A stretch of 64,000 bases of DNA, taken from Dipteris shenzhenensis (taxonomy: Eukaryota > Polypodiophyta > Polypodiopsida > Gleicheniales). The stretch lies in assembly GCA_047967505.1 (NCBI GenBank), contig CM106540.1, one strand, 5' to 3'. Shown one piece after another: positions 44,298 to 58,407 of this stretch; position 1 is the first letter of the stretch; the number at the start of each line of letters is the position of its first letter. The translations under genes and the position numbers were made by a program. The notes under the pieces are model-generated. The model saw only the letters and a list, made by a program, of their open reading frames with translations. It ran no database searches and was not told the DNA's origin.

Positions 44298-45410
44298 CTA
44301 GACCTTGCTGATGCCGAGCTTTTCCATAGTATGTGCAGTTCTGTCCATCATTACTTGTATTGGCTTGTCGAGGATTATTTTCCCAATTCTGATATGCTGA
44401 CTCCTCATTTGGTTAGCATTCTCATTAATCCCTACTTGATTGGTTGTAGGTGGTTGTGTCACTACTCCAGCAACTTGTATGTGAGGAGGCAACCACCCCC
44501 TATAATTCAGATTGTACCAGCGATTGGCACTGTTATGATTGAAACAAAACTCACATTGAGCTTTCTCAGATGAACTAGCTTTCAATATCCCCATACTTTT
44601 CAAATGCTTTTTTATATTTTTCTCTAACTTCTCATCCCCTGAGGAAGCTTTTGCCTTTTTCTTTGACTAGAAACTCCCCTTGGACTTTCCTTTCTTGGAT
44701 TCCTTCTTTCTTTTTCTCTTGGACTTCATGTCCTCATCATCCGAAGCATCAAAATCGTCCTCATCGGACTCAAATTCTGCATCATCATCCTCACTATCTG
44801 TGTCAGAGTCTTCGTCCGAATCTGTGTCTGAATCTAAATCCTCTGCATCCTTCTTTTTACCCTTCTTTGACTTGCTTTTGGTCATGCCAAATCTCCATTC
44901 CGCACGCTGTCGTTGGCTCCTGCCAATGTATCCCTTCCCGCAACATCACTTCTCAACTCCTTATTTAACCTCTTATAGAAATAATCCCCCAATTCCTCCT
45001 CAGTCGTAGTCTCTAAGCAGTGGCTAGCCTCTAGTTTATAGATTTCAGAACTTTTGGGCATAGTCTTCTACCAACAAATCCTTCTGTTTCAATTGTTGGA
45101 GCTTCTTGAGTATTGCTTCTGGTGTTTTCTCCTGTCTAAACCTTGACAAAAAAGCTTGTTTCAAAGCATCATAATCCAGAAAACGATTCATACCATATTG
45201 AATGAACCAACTCATGAACGGCCTTGCCCACTAAGGTGGCTGCCAATTGTTCCTTCTTGACCGCATCGCCAAGCTTACCTTCAAAACCACTTGCTACCCA
45301 TCGGGTCTCAAATTGCCCAATGTGACTATCAGGGTCTTGTTTTCTCCTACCACTGAATTTAGCAGAGTGGACTTTGGGGTTCTGCATGTTGATTGCTGGG
45401 TTTATTGAAA
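44298..45410 (-). pseudogene. Gypsy gag, copy 3 (best preserved capsid and acidic tract)
   Basis: 45169-45387 encodes the capsid start: KFSGRRKQDPDSHIGQFETR, WVASGFEGKLGDAVKKEQLA, ATLVGKAVHELV. 44667-44885 encodes the Asp/Glu/Ser tract and the KSKRKRKKESKKGKSKG block, followed by the shared TAG. 44298-44603 encodes CEFCFNHNSANRWYN and the sequence leading to the knuckle. Frames are separate because of indels. Confidence 0.75.
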
Positions 45411-46144
45411 CTGGTAGTTTTGCTCTCCTTGGGGGGGTTTGCCTGGGAGTGGGTCAAACAATTGCCTCTGCGCTCCTGCATACAACCCAAACATTGCGTG
45501 GTATCCAAAAGTTGCTTGAATGAAGGTTTTTGATGGAGACCACGTAAGGTTTTTTGCATTAACTGCATCCTAGTATTCTGAACTTCCTCTGAAACTAGTG
45601 GAAGGATCTTCACCTCATGCTATGTTACCAGGAATCTAGTCTTCATCCTCTAAACTTAGGGTAGTTTCATCCACCTCGAGCTAGATTTCAGATGGTTCTC
45701 CTACCTCTTCCGGTGTTCCAACTGTCTCATCAAGACCTTGTTCATTTGTATCAATAAGACCCCTTTCCTGGGCCCTTGTAAAGTATAGATGATTGATACG
45801 TCAAGGAGATGACTCCATTTCCTCTGTGTCTAACATTCGCTACCCTTATCTCCATGAACATTCTGTGAGATTACTCAACTCCTCCTTTTGGTTTGCAAAT
45901 TAAATTGTATGTGCCAGCCTCAATGGTCCCCGACCTTTCCATCCATGATTTCTCTTTCAATGATTCCTTGCATCTTCTATTGCAAATCTCATACTAGTTC
46001 CCACACATTCCTGATTATCACTTGAAGTGCTTCACAATTCCCACCATTTACAGTTGCCGAAAGGAGGTTCCTTAGTGCCTAAAGAGTGCAGTAGAGAATC
46101 TAAATTTCTCCCTATAGGTATTGAACATTCTCGTTCCTCAAACT

Positions 46145-47161
46145 GGATGCTATGTGTAGAGTGGGCACTTGAATGCCTATGCAGAAGAGGTGCCGATCAA
46201 TGGTGGGACTAATGTCACTACTGGGGCTTATTATAGGAGGTTGGGCTATGGCTTGAGAGGATGTGCTAAAGATTGTTGAACATAGATGGTGCAGAGGTGA
46301 CTATCAGTTGGTGCTACGTGTTGCCCTACTGTGGTTGTTACTTGCTGTAGTTGCACTGGAGGAGATTTGTCGTCGATGGAGGTGGTCATCTAGTTCTGCT
46401 GGGCCGAGAGCTTGGAGGAAGTTCATTTGGTTCTACTAGGCTGAGAGTCTCATCTGCTAGAGAGTCTAGAGCTTGCTTTCCATCGAGAGTCTGCTGCAGT
46501 CATCTACTGTAGTCTAGAATCATTTGGAGACGATTGTTTTTCAAAGGCTGTAGCATGGGCACCTTGGATTGTGGCATTGCACTAGTCTAAAGCTTGTAGG
46601 ATGTCATGAGCTGGGAGAGCTGTGGAGCTTTGCTGCCTTGAAGCGTATGTAGATAGAGTCAGCTCGTTGTGGTAGGGCCTTTGCTGCTGTGTAGTCGCTC
46701 TTTGCTGTGCTATGTAGCCGCTCTTTGATGGTGCTTATGTTGCTGTCATGTGCTTGTTTGTTGCTCGCTCTGCAATCAGCTACCTTAGTGTCAGGCTTGT
46801 AGTTGCTTAATTGAGGCCGATTCACTACTGTAGAGGCACCGAGAACGGCGGCTACTATTATTTAGTCAAGTGCCATATGCTGTGTAGAAGGATGCAATGC
46901 AAGCAGGAATCATCAACGAGTTGCATGATTGGATAGATAGAGCTAAGATGAAGGCCAGGAATCTACTGAGGCACCTTCGAAATGCTTGGGCTAATCAAGC
47001 ATTACTCTCTCGCAACTCTATTCTCTCTTTCTGACACAAAATAAAGAAGAGTAGAGGGAAATGAGACTAAGGAAATTTCTAATGCATGATAGAAATTTCT
47101 TGAGGTAGAAGAGAACTCTCAATCAAAAATCTACATCTAATCTAGGAGAGCTAGGACCTAA
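46145..47161. other. Internal sequence of the LTR element, right arm
   Basis: Mirror of 31140-32155. Only short frames. The boundary with gypsy copy 3 is at TTCCTCAAACTG|GATGCTATG, where this copy leaves the gypsy consensus. Confidence 0.4.
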
Positions 47162-47173
47162 GCTCTGATACCA
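47162..47173 (-). promoter_or_regulatory. Primer-binding site, initiator tRNA-Met type (right arm)
   Basis: Reverse complement of TGGTATCAGAGC, directly beside the LTR 47174-47798. Confidence 0.85.
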
Positions 47174-47798
47174 TGAGAAATTGGGGGATCAAGCTCTCCT
47201 AGTCATGAGACAACATCCTAATACAACACTAATCTAAGGAGGATGCAACCTAAGTGCAAACATGATGAAGAGGGTGCTCATGACACATACCTCAAGTCAA
47301 TTAGGTTCCAAGATAGATTAGCTTGGACTCATAAAGAGAATCTTGAGATAGTGCAAAGTCTTAATTGATATTCCTTCAAATGAACCTCCCTTATATAGGT
47401 GAGGGTACTTACATCCATATGCTTGCTCACATGTGGGATATCTCCTCCATGCCATGTGGCAGCTTGCCCTTTACACATACCTTTGCTCTACATGTGCTCA
47501 TGGCACCACAACCCTCAACAGACGTGTCCCTCATGATATGTCACCTTATATGATGTGGAAAGTTGAGGTGGTAAAGTAGGACCTTGCATGGGACGATGTG
47601 GTAGGAAGCACTTTGATGACATGGCAAGTTCGAGTGTCAAATTAGCCCTTGTATGGGATGATGTGGCAAGTTAAGGTGGCAAAGTAGGGCCTTGCATGGA
47701 AAGATGTGGTAGGAAGCAGCTTGATGACATGTCATTTATAATGTCACATTTGACAACATGTATGAGGTGGAAGCACTAGTTGGCTAGGTGATGTGGCA
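47174..47798 (-). repeat. LTR (625 bp), right arm copy
   Basis: Mirror of 30503-31127, same length, with the TATA motif (CCTATATAAGGG on the minus strand) at about 47388-47399. Confidence 0.75.
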
Positions 47799-47801
47799 AG
47801 A

Positions 47802-48200
47802 TACTATAAGGATATATACAATGAATGATGGTGTAGGATAGACAAGGACTTAGTCTATTTTATAGTTTTTTGTGTGCTCTAGTACTTGGACTATATATAC
47901 CAAGTACTAGTACTTCATTTGGTTGAACATTCAAGTTCACTTGTGTTCACTTCTTGTTCTCTTTTGTTCATAACTCTTCTCCATTCTTGTTCCTACACGT
48001 ATCAGAGCTAGTCCTTCTAGCCCTATCACTTGCTTCCCCGCTATTCTCCAATGTGCTCCTATTGCAATTGTGGAGAAGGAGTTAGTTCTTACTAGTCAAC
48101 CTCTCTTTTGGCTGTCCTTAGCTCCCACAAGCTTTGTGTGATCCTTGGGGTGCCAACTTCCTTTAGTAAGAAAACCTATCAAAATATTGAGTATGAGATG
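47802..48200 (+). mobile_element. Copia LTR, primer site and leader, right arm
   Basis: Mirror of 30092-30500. LTR end TTGTTCCTACA followed by CGTATCAGAGC near 47998-48010. Just after it, 'GCCATGAGTAAAAA' is duplicated in tandem (about 48206-48235), a right-arm-only change. Confidence 0.8.
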
Positions 48201-48239
48201 AATTTAACAATATGCCATGAGTAAAAAGCCATGAGTAAA

Positions 48240-49720
48240 AACTATGAAAATTAATATGGTTGTGTTCTACACTAAAAGAGCTTCAAATATGTCTTTATAC
48301 CTTGAAATTTGGATAACACCTAAAAAAGTTACTTTAATTTGAAAGGATATGGGTTTTCATATCCTAGTGTTTTTTTTTTTTAAACCCCCCTCATCCAAAA
48401 GACCCCCCCCCTTGGGCCTCACAAATATGTACAAATCTTAAAATCTTGCATGTTTTTCAAGGTACATACATCATATTTTGTGGGAGGGGGCCCATGAAAT
48501 TTTCATATTTTCCCTTGCATATTTGAAATGTTTTAAGGAAATCCATGCATATTATGTATGGACATTGCCCCCCCCATACCCTAGATTTTGGATGAGGGTA
48601 GTAATATATTACATATTGAGTTGGTGCCCCAAGGTGTGATCTCGAGCTTCAATTGTGAGGTTTTCCACCAGGAAGCACTACTCAGTTGAGCGACTTTGTT
48701 TTGCATTGCCCACTCATTTTTTCAGGGAATTTCGGATATCGAAAGTTTTATAGCTACATCTGGCAACCTGGAGGAGTTTTGATTCACTAAATTGAGGTTT
48801 TACCTCCCTTTTAGAGCTATTCGTGGTCTCAGAACTCCATTTTGAGCAACAAATCAAAAGATAGCAGTAATATCATTTATGTTTTGTTGATTTTTATCAA
48901 TTTTTATACATTTCACCTACCCACGCCATCCAAATAGCTGCCTTGCCATCTGAAGAGCCACCTCACCATATTTATAGGCAGCCACCTTGCCATCCATACA
49001 GCTGCCTTGCCATCTATACAGCCATACACTTCAACTTTGTAGCCTAGGACTAGCTCTTGCTAACCGTACACCTCAAATTTGCTACCCATTGCCTCTCCAT
49101 CTCACCAATTGCTACTCCAGGTTGCCATTTGCATTGTTGGCTCAGCTATTTCTTCTTCTCCAGTTCTTGATCTTTGTTTGATCTCATTTTTAGCCTCTCC
49201 CTATTAGTTCTTGTAGATAGCATTGCACAGGTGTCTTGCAGATTGCATTGCACAAGTGTGAATCCATTTAGGACAATTTTCGTGTGCACATTAAGTGCAA
49301 ATCATTGCTCAAGTGTTGTGCATTTTGAAGCCAAGTGTTGGTTGTAACTTGATGCCATTTTGGATGCCTATTGAGCAAGAGTTTGCTATTGCATCATGAT
49401 CCATTGTTTGGCTGAGATACATACTAATTTTTGGGGCAGAAGCACATTGCATTTGAGCCAATGTTTGGCTATGGTTGAGGATAACTTTTTGGGGTATGCT
49501 TCATTGCATTTTGTATCTTGGAAGGAATTGAGGTTTGAGAAAAAAATTTGGGACAGATTTATTGCTATTTTAGAGCAACCACTATCAGTGAATGCCATCA
49601 CAGTGATTACATAGCAATATGTGGTCTTTCAATTGTCCATTTGCTATCTTTTTCTTTGCATGTACACTTGCAATTATTCTTGAGCTTGCAATCATGTCTC
49701 TCAATGAAAATTTTGGCACC
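48240..49720 (+). other. Leader-like DNA upstream of copia gag, right arm
   Basis: Mirror of 22031-23498. It contains a long T run near 48370 and C runs near 48400. No domain. Confidence 0.4.
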
Positions 49721-50830
49721 ATGCTGAGGAAGATAAGTTGGATGGACCCAACTATGCCTTGTGGTCGTTTATACTCAAGAATATCTTGGTTGGAAAGGGC
49801 TTATGGGACATTGTGAATGGGGATGAGACTATACCTGGTGCACCTAGCTCTAGTGCATCTTCCACTACCACTCAAGATTCTACTTCCACTACTCATGTTG
49901 CTCCCACAGAAGGTCAGAGGAGGTTTGATTAAAGGGATTCCCAAGCTTTGTGTTTGATTGCATTGTCTATGAAGACACACAATTTGTCCACTATCAAGAT
50001 TTGCAAGACTTCAAAGGTAGCTTGGGATAGAGAGAAAAGTATGTGGAATGTGAAGAATGAAGCAAGAAGAGTTGCCTTTCACAATAAGCTCAATGACTTG
50101 TCCATATAGGAAGGTCAAACTATTTTAGCTCATATTGCAAAGATTATTGACATTCGAGATGAGCTCGAAGCTATTAATGAGGATATTAAAGACAAGGAAT
50201 TGGTCTCTATCACCCATAATAATTTGGCACCATCTTATGATACATTTGTTACTTCCTTGACCATGATGCTTAGGGTTGCTCCACTCAATTATGAGGAGTT
50301 AGTTGTGTTGCTCTTACAGGAAGAAATGCAGACATCCAATTTAGCCAGTTCCTCTAGTTAGAGTGAGCAAGCACTTACCACTCATGAAAAGGGTAAAATT
50401 TAGAAAAATACTAGCCATGCTTATTAGCCCAGGAAGGAGGGGAATGCTAACACAAATGCAAGGAATGCTGATAAAGGTGCAAAGGTGAAGAAAGGTAGAT
50501 GCAAATATTGCAAGAAGCATGGTCATTACATTGCAGAGTGCCAGAAAAGGATTGCCAATGAGAAAAGAGACACAAGTAGTAATTATGTGGCACTACCTGA
50601 AAATGCCAATGCTTCACCATCTCATGTAAAATTTGCACAAGAGGGAAAGGATTATGTGTTTACTGCATTTTAGGATAGCTTTGGTGCTAGAGGGGATTTA
50701 GTTATACATGATGCTTCTCTTGCTTCATATGGGGATTCTTCATTTGCTGCCATAGATACCTGGTATCTAAATAGTGGTGCATCAAAGCAAAAGACTCATA
50801 GGAAAGAGTGGTTTGAATAAATCAAACCTA
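49720..50830 (+). pseudogene. Ty1/copia gag and start of protease, right arm
   Basis: Order: LDGPNYALWSFILKNIL (from about 49738), LVSITHNNLAPSYDTFVTSL near 50205, the knuckle CKYCKKHGHYIAEC at about 50500-50545, then TWYLNSGASK and a KEWFE-like end near 50760-50815. Stops occur at several sites, including TAG after LNDLSI. It is cut at the same point as the other copies. Confidence 0.88.
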
Positions 50831-52100
50831 TTCATGGTGACTGATTTGCTTAGACTGGCTTTCATTTCATGCATCTGTATGTCCGTTTTTGGACCTTGTG
50901 TAAGATTTATTTGTAACCTCATCCTTGCTTTTGATACATTCGTAGAACCATTTACATTAACTATTTCATGGGAGCTTGCATCCTTGATCTTATCACAGTC
51001 AAAGTCAAATATTGAATAGTCCTTTGTTGACCTCATCCCTACTTTTGATATAATCTTAGAACCATTTGCATTAACTATCACAATGGTGATAGAGTGTCTA
51101 GAATGATCTTCAAACTCATCTATTCCTAAAAGAACATCACTCATTGATGCACTTTCTATGGATTTCATAACTCCATAGTCTTGAAACTCCTCTAGTCCTT
51201 AGAGGACATCATTCACTATATCATCGTGCATCATATATTTCCATAATTCCATAGTTACTTGGTTTGACTCCAATAACTTTATCAGTATCCATGAAGTCAT
51301 CCATGCTTGATAAGATATGACTTTTGACATCTTTGCCCAAGTTCTCAATGTGCATGAATTCATCCACTCTAGATAAGGCATCACTTGTGAAATCTTTTTC
51401 ATTCTCAGTACTAATGAACTCATCGACTCCTGATAAGATGTCAGTGCTATAGTTGAGTGCATTGGAATCATCCATCTCCAAATCAATAGAGCTTCGTACA
51501 TTGGCATATTCTTTCAATTCTTTGATATTGTAGTATACATTATGTTTATCATTAAAAACCACATGCCGAGTCTTTCCAATCTTTAAAATTGCATGCTCCA
51601 TTTCAAATCCTTACCTACCTCATAGTAGGGACCATCCAATGAGATTGAGCTATCATCCATAACATCATCAGTAACTTTAATTTGAATTCTCATATGTGCA
51701 AATGTCTAGTGTTCCACTTGTTCAAATCCCAAGACTTGACCTTCTGCTACATTCTTATTTGCAAATGATATCATTTGTAAAATATCTCCCACTCTAAACT
51801 CCAAAGATATGCACTTTGTATTCCCGATGACATGTGTTGGATAAGTTTCATCTCTGTCCCATGCAATAAATGCTTTGCTGGAAGTATTATAGGGCATAAC
51901 ATCTCCAAGGGTTTTTGCCAAGTCTTCTAAAGTAATAAATAGAATTTGGATCACTTTCATGGATTGTAGCAAATGCAACTACTTCTCTTTTGCAACATGG
52001 AATCACCTCCATCCTCGGAATAAAATTTGTAGCCATCTCCTTTGTGAGCTTTCTTTGCAAGCAAGTTGTAACGACCATTATAAAGAACATTAGTCTCTTT
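50782..52100 (-). pseudogene. Unknown VDEF-repeat region, right arm
   Basis: Mirror of 19620-20943 with frames 50782-51168, 51221-51601 and 51706-51978. The SGVDEF-type repeats are kept, one as LSRVDEFMHI. Confidence 0.35.
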
Positions 52101-52213
52101 CCAATAATCTACTTTATTAATTACTTAGAAATCTCAATCTTGTGTAGAAAACATGGAAGGTCTTATTTAGAAATACGCATTTTCAATAAACGATTTAGGA
52201 TTCAGTAATTAGA

Positions 52214-53350
52214 AATTTCCTAAACCCAAACCCTTAAAACCCTAAACCCTAAATTAAACCCTAAAACCTTAATCCTAAATCCTTAACCCAAACACTCTAA
52301 TCCCTAAACCTAATCCTAGCTCTCTAAACCCTAAACCCAAACCTCTAAATCCTAAACACTAATCCAAAACCTAACCCCTAATCCCTAAACCCTAAACCCT
52401 AATCTTGACCCTCAAAACCCTAAACCCTAATCCCTGAACCCTTAACCCCTAATCCCTAAACCCTATTAGCCAAACTTAAACCCTAAACTCCTAAATCTTG
52501 AACCTTAAACCCTAAACCCTAATCCCTAAACCCTAAATCCTTAACCCTTATATCCTAAACCCTAACCCTAAACCCTAAACCCCTAAATCCTAAATCCTAA
52601 ATCCGAACCCCTAATCCCTAATCCCTAAACCCTAAACCTAAACCCCTAAACCCTAATTCCTAATACCTAAACCCTAAATCCTATTCTTGGACCTCTAAAC
52701 CCTAAACCCTAATCCATAAACACTAAACCCTCAACCCTCAACCCTAACTTCTAATCCATAAACCTTAGACCCTAATCTTGTCCCTCTAAACCCTAAATCC
52801 TAACCCTTAAACCTGTAACCCTAACCTCTAAACCCTAACTCCTAAACCCTAACCCATAAGTCCTAACCCCTAATCCTTGAACCCTAAACCCTAACCCTTA
52901 ATCTCTTAACCTAAAACCCTAAACTTGGCCCTTTAATTTTAAATCGTAAACCCTAAACCCTAACCCCCAAACCCTAACTCCTAAACCCTAACTTATAAAC
53001 CCTAATCCCTAAACCCTAACCCCCAAACCCTAACTCTTAAACCCTAACCCCTAATCCCTAAATGTTAAACCCTAATCTTAGCCTTCTAAATCTTGAATCC
53101 TAATCCCTAAACCCTAAACCCTAAACCCTAACTCCTAAACCCTAAACTGTAAAACCTAACCCCTAAACCCTAATCTTGGCCTTCTAAACCCTAAACCATA
53201 ATCCCTAAACCCTAATCCCCAAACCCTAAACCCTAAACCCCAAATGTAAACCCGAGACCCTAAACCCTAAGCCCAAAACCCTAATCCCTAAATGCTAAAC
53301 CCTAAACCCAAACTCCAAAATCCTAAACCCTAAACCCTAAACCCTAACAT
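52214..53350 (-). repeat. Interstitial telomere-like array, right arm
   Basis: CCCTAAA and variants on the plus strand, that is TTTAGGG on the minus strand. Mirror of 18383-19507, with the same interruptions. Confidence 0.95.
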
Positions 53351-53386
53351 CATTGATTTAAGTAATAGTTTTCATTAGGATTAATA

Positions 53387-53660
53387 AGTGGGAGTGGGAG
53401 TGGGAATGTGGGAATGGGAGTGGGAGAGGGAGAGGGAACAAAGTGATGTGGGATTCAGAGAGGGGGAGGTGGGAGAGGGAATGGGATTGGGATTGGGAGG
53501 TGGGAGTGGGAGAAAGGGAGGGTGGGAGTGTGGAAGTGGGATTGGGAGTGGAGGTGGGAGAGGGGAAGGTGGGTGTGAGAGGGTGGGAGTGGGAGAGGGA
53601 GACGTAGGAGAGTGGGAATGCGACTGGAAGTGGGAGTGGGAGTGGGGGTCAGAGTGGGTG
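53387..53660 (-). repeat. CCCACT-type simple repeat, right arm
   Basis: GTGGGA/ATTGGG on the plus strand, purine-biased and rich in GGG runs. Mirror of 18062-18349. Confidence 0.9.
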
Positions 53661-53944
53661 GGAGAGGGGAGGGTAGGAGAGACTAATGGAAGAGGAGGTA
53701 GTTCGATGGAGGAGCAAATGGGAGACGATAAAATGTGATGGAAGGGCCAATGGGAGAGGAGACAATGAGATGTAGGGACCAATGAGAGAGAAGCACTTAA
53801 ACCCTAGCTTTTCTTACATATACCCTACTGTTCTCATTCTTTCTCCCATTTCAACAAGGAAGAGCAAGAGGAGAAGCAAGAGGAGGAGCAACAGCTTTCT
53901 TCTAGGTATTTTTTTCAAATTTTTCAAATTTCCATCTTTGAAAA

Positions 53945-54072
53945 TTTAACTCTAGAGAGAGAACTTAGAGAGAGAGAGAATGCTGGAGAGAGAGAAAGAG
54001 GGAGGGAGGAGAGGTAGGGAGGGGAGAGGGATGGAGGGGAGGCAAGAGGAAGTTGCACTGCCACGGCAGTGC

Positions 54073-54105
<33 letters not shown>

Positions 54106-54465
54106 GAGAGGGGAGAGAGAGAGAGGGGGGGAGCGTGGTACCGCGGCAGCATGCGCACACATTAGAGAGAGTTAGAGAGTGCACACTACCGTGGCAAAGA
54201 GAGAGAGAGAGAGAGAGGGATAGGTAGAGAGAAGGATAGGTAGGGAGAGCACATGTGAGAGAGAGAGGGGGGGAGAGAGAGAGAGGGGAGAGGATATCGA
54301 GCAAGAGAGAGGGTAGCCTAAGAACGCTGGAGGGGGGGGAGAGCACAAGAGAGAGGAAGAAATGGAAATCTAGGGAGGGAGGGAGTGAGAGAGAGTACGA
54401 GAGAGAGGGAGAGTGAGAATGAAAGATAGAAAAGAGGAATAGAGAGATAGAAAATCTTACCACAG
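53945..54465 (-). repeat. GA/CT microsatellite block, right arm
   Basis: Mirror of 17284-17775, slightly longer in its (GA)n runs. The 20-bp palindrome seen on the left has one mismatch here (TGCACTGCCACGGCAGTGCA). Confidence 0.9.
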
Positions 54466-54639
54466 AGGAGGAGAAATGAGTAAGGAATGCACAACGATCA
54501 AGGAGGGATATTGGAGGAGAGAGGTTTTAATGGAGGGATGTGGGAGTTACGATCAAGGAGGGGTATTAGAGGAGAGATATTGAAGGAGATTAGAGACAAC
54601 GATGGATATAGGAGTAGAGGCAACGATCAAGGAGGGAGA

Positions 54640-54885
54640 TTAGAGGCTACTAAAGAGAAGATAGGAATGACTAAATGTCAAAACTTGAACAAACAAAACT
54701 ATGTACCTTAGTGTGTGAAAAGACAAACGTGTGTGGAAACTTGAATAAACAAAACTTTGTGAAACTTGAACAAACAAACTATGTACCTTAGTGTGTGAAA
54801 AGACAAAGGTGCAGAAACTTGAACAAACAAACTTTGTGTTGAAATATAGAATGTACCTTGGTGTGTGGAAAGACAAATGTGTCAA
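54640..54885 (-). repeat. Degenerate ~70-bp tandem repeat, right arm
   Basis: Mirror of 16860-17070. Confidence 0.75.
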
Positions 54886-57800
54886 AAGTAGTTACCAAGT
54901 CTTGAACTTGGTAACGAAAAAATATACTTTGAAATGTAAAAGTTAGTAGACAAACAACAAATGTACTTTGCATTCGAATATAGAAAGTAGAATTTCAAAT
55001 TTCTAGCCTTTTTTAAGATTTAAAATGAGTTTTCCTTACATTTTTAATTTACTAGTTTAATTTCTCAATTGAAACTTATGGAATATAGTAGAAAAACAAG
55101 ATGAAGTATCTTCATTGGGCCTTTCTAGATAGGATATATTCCTTAAATCTTAATTTTTTTTTGGTTATAATTTTCATGATGTTATGGTTGTGTAGAGGAG
55201 GGAGTGGTTGAACTAGTAAATGTGGTTTGTTCTTTGTCTTCCACCCTTTGTGTTGTCGTTTGCCCACATTTCATCTAATGATGTTCCGTATATTATTGTT
55301 GTTATTTTAATTGTTTCATTCATGCCATATTTTTGCATTAAGTCACTTATTGTTTGTTTTGCCATTGTTTCAAAGTGAAGTCAATGCTGAAATCTCTTGC
55401 AATGTATGTGCGTGTGTAGAAGAGGCACACTTAGTGCCATAGGCAATGACATAGGTGATGATGTAATGCAAAGGTCCCCACACAGGGTGGTACCTATGAT
55501 TGTGGAGTTCCTATGATTTAGGAGTTACCTCCTTTGCTATAGGAGAGGTGCAATTGATTTAGGCCACCCTCTCTCCCATTCTATAAAAGAGAGTACTTCC
55601 TCTCAACTCAATGGAACATTTTTCCATTTGGTTCCCACACTCTCTTCCATGATGTCCTCCTTCACTCCCACTTTCTAACATGTCTTGCTGAACCTCGGTA
55701 TTTTGTTGGCACGAATCTAGGTGCAGCACAATGCACAAACATAGATATTTTCTTCCACTTCGGTTCCAATCATGGTTACATCGGCTTCCAGAACTTGCGA
55801 GGTGGCGCCTACCTTTTTCAGTTTTGATTTGAATGTGAGGAACCCACAAGAAGAACAAGCGCAATTGGGCACCTCCTTGATTTTTTATAGGTATGTTCTT
55901 TGTGGCTTAGAGACCCCTCAATTTCTCTTTAATTGCTTTTCTCTTGCAAAGGGGATGCACTGTTGCATTCGGTCTATGGTGTTGTGGTCATGAAAGTGTT
56001 TATCCATCCTTCAATTGATTTCTAGGTGGCTAGCAACTGAATTTCTTGGTCGGTAGCTTGTTGAATGCATTTTATATATTTTATTGCTTATTGCTGCGAT
56101 AGTGTGAATGTCGGAGCTATATTTAGTTTGATAGGCCTCCACTATAGCTCTCACAAGGAATTCCAAGTTTTGTTATGAGAGTTCTCTTAGATGTGCTTCA
56201 TCTTGCTCTGTCCAAACATTGTATATCCTTTTCCTTTTCTTGGGAAGGAATGGCCAAATTGTTGTAGGGCAAGTTGTTTGATTTATCAAGAGGACTTTTC
56301 CTTGCTCTTCTAATGTGTTACCAACTTCCATTACCTACAATACTGATTGTCCATCATACAACAAGATGGAGAAGGGGGAATGCAGGTTGTTAGGAACGGC
56401 TAAGACACATTCGCAGACTAGTGGGGGGCAATCAGCAGAATGCTTGATTGCTAGTAGGAATTGATCCTTTGTCCTTGCACATATCTTCATTATCTCTTGT
56501 CTTTCCTTGGTTGTGGCAGGTGATCCCACGCAATTGAAATCAAAGGTGTTTGTTGCACTTTGGAGTAAAGTGAAGATCGTGTCCTAACTATATGTTGGAT
56601 AGAGAGCAAGCAAGCAAGGTATCAAGCTTTGCCGAAAGCATGATTCCATGAGGCATTCAAGGGCTCCAAATCAATTCTTGGGTCCATATCTATGCGAGCA
56701 AAATTTTATTACTGCTACGTGATGTAGTCGAACAATTTCATACAATGCTGAGGTGCCATTTATATTAGCAATTTATTGGCTACCAAAGTTGGAAATATGC
56801 AGGGCTACATGTTCGAATTCAATACACAGGAAAGAAAGTATCAATTCATGGAATGTATCGGCCAAACAGTTTTGGCCATAGGTCTTTTAGCACTGCTGGG
56901 AAAAGTGTAGCACTATCCTTGTTTATACAATGTGTCTGCAAGGGCAAGGACATTGATATGAAAAAGAGGTGTGAAAGGATGGGCTAGTAGGTATCTTCAG
57001 AAAAGTTTCAAAGGTGGAATTACTTATAGTGGTTGCGACCTTATAGTACTTTATGTAACTGTACAGTGCATTTGTGAGATCAAAGGCTCACATATGAAAT
57101 AGAGTTGCAAACGATGTAATAAGGATAGTGGAAGGATGTTGGGAGAAGCAGTGCAAGAAAACTTCAAATGGTGTGTTTGCATTAAATGTTGATGAACTAC
57201 AAGTTTTAAGTCCACACACTCTTACTTTTTTTTCTTTGCCAATCCTGGTTTGTTGACAGCAATGTCCCTTATGGTCCCCTCTCTCTAGCAATGTTGAGCA
57301 TTTTGCAATAACGCTCGAAAAGTAAAAATGTTGAAAACCACAATGTAGTCCTGGAAACTCATCCACATAGGGATAGCAAACTTCCATGCCATTTTGAATA
57401 GCGTTGCATAAGATGACACTACATTTGAGGCCAGGGGTTTACGAAATGATGTGGATGCTATCATGTGTGTAACAATAACTTTAGCTATTGGTTCATGAAG
57501 CTTGTAAAGAAGTTTATACGATGGCAATTTGTTGTTGGCATCAGCAATTCAATGTGCATCATACAATGAAAGTGCATGAAAAAAGCAGGGAGGAATAGAA
57601 TCTATCGGGCAAAGTACTTTGAACATGCATATTTCTAGGATGCATGGAGGCACAGGCGACCGGCCTTGTTTATGGACTATATTTTTTTTAATAGACACAT
57701 TTATGGAGCTTACTAGTGAAGTAGTTCTAAAGCTGTATTTATGCACAAAGGTCAAAAGTATGTAGTTATATCTCTCTTTGTACAATGTGTCTGCTACGAG

Positions 57801-57979
57801 GGAATGGACATAGAAATGAAAATGATGGAGTAAACAGATTCTATCACAGCCAAGTAGTTCTAGAACTTGATTTATTCACAATGGTGTTAAGGAGTGACAT
57901 TGACTTGCCAATAGTTGTGTACCTTCTTCCCGTAGCCTAGTTGAGATGCTTGATGTATGAAAGCCTAGTGCAATTTGGT
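54886..57979. other. Unrecognised 3.1 kb stretch, right arm
   Basis: Mirror of 13737-16850. No gene, RNA or element recognised. Confidence 0.5.
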
Positions 57980-58407
57980 TGTAACAGGTAGAGATTAAAT
58001 CCCAAAATCTACCTGTTAGTAGAAATATAGTATCATTGAGAATATAGTCAGAACTTTTGAAAGAGAATACATCAACTCAGAATTCATTACAACATAGATA
58101 TCTAATCAAGACAAACAACTACATATTCCTCGTATTATGAATGTTCTTGTGACTATAACATATAGAAAATAAGCATAGAACTGGACAAAACACAGTTCGA
58201 TAAGAAGTAGCATATCCACATTCGGAATACTTCACTACACACATATGAGCCGAACATGTAACTTCCTACATATGGTAGTTTCTTACTAACTTGCATACGT
58301 GCCTCATCAGTGGGTGCACACTACCTCCTATTAAGGTTTTCTATATATCCTATATTATTGCTAAAGATAAAGAGTTTATAAGTGTGTTCAGGCTACATTC
58401 GCCCACA
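57980..58407 (-). repeat. 3' LTR of gypsy copy 2 (428 bp)
   Basis: TG...CA ends on the minus strand, same flanking base pairs as copy 1. Confidence 0.9.

Larger units (their letters stand above)
40967..46144 (-). mobile_element. Ty3/gypsy retrotransposon copy 3, truncated at both ends
   Basis: Same family as copies 1 and 2 but at a different position, with more sequence divergence. It reads minus: 5' leader starting near 46144 (no 5' LTR), gag, protease, RT, the unknown 3' segment, and a partial 3' LTR. An 18-bp loss at 41274 removes the LTR start and its flank. Most of it is absent from the left arm because of the deletion. Confidence 0.9.
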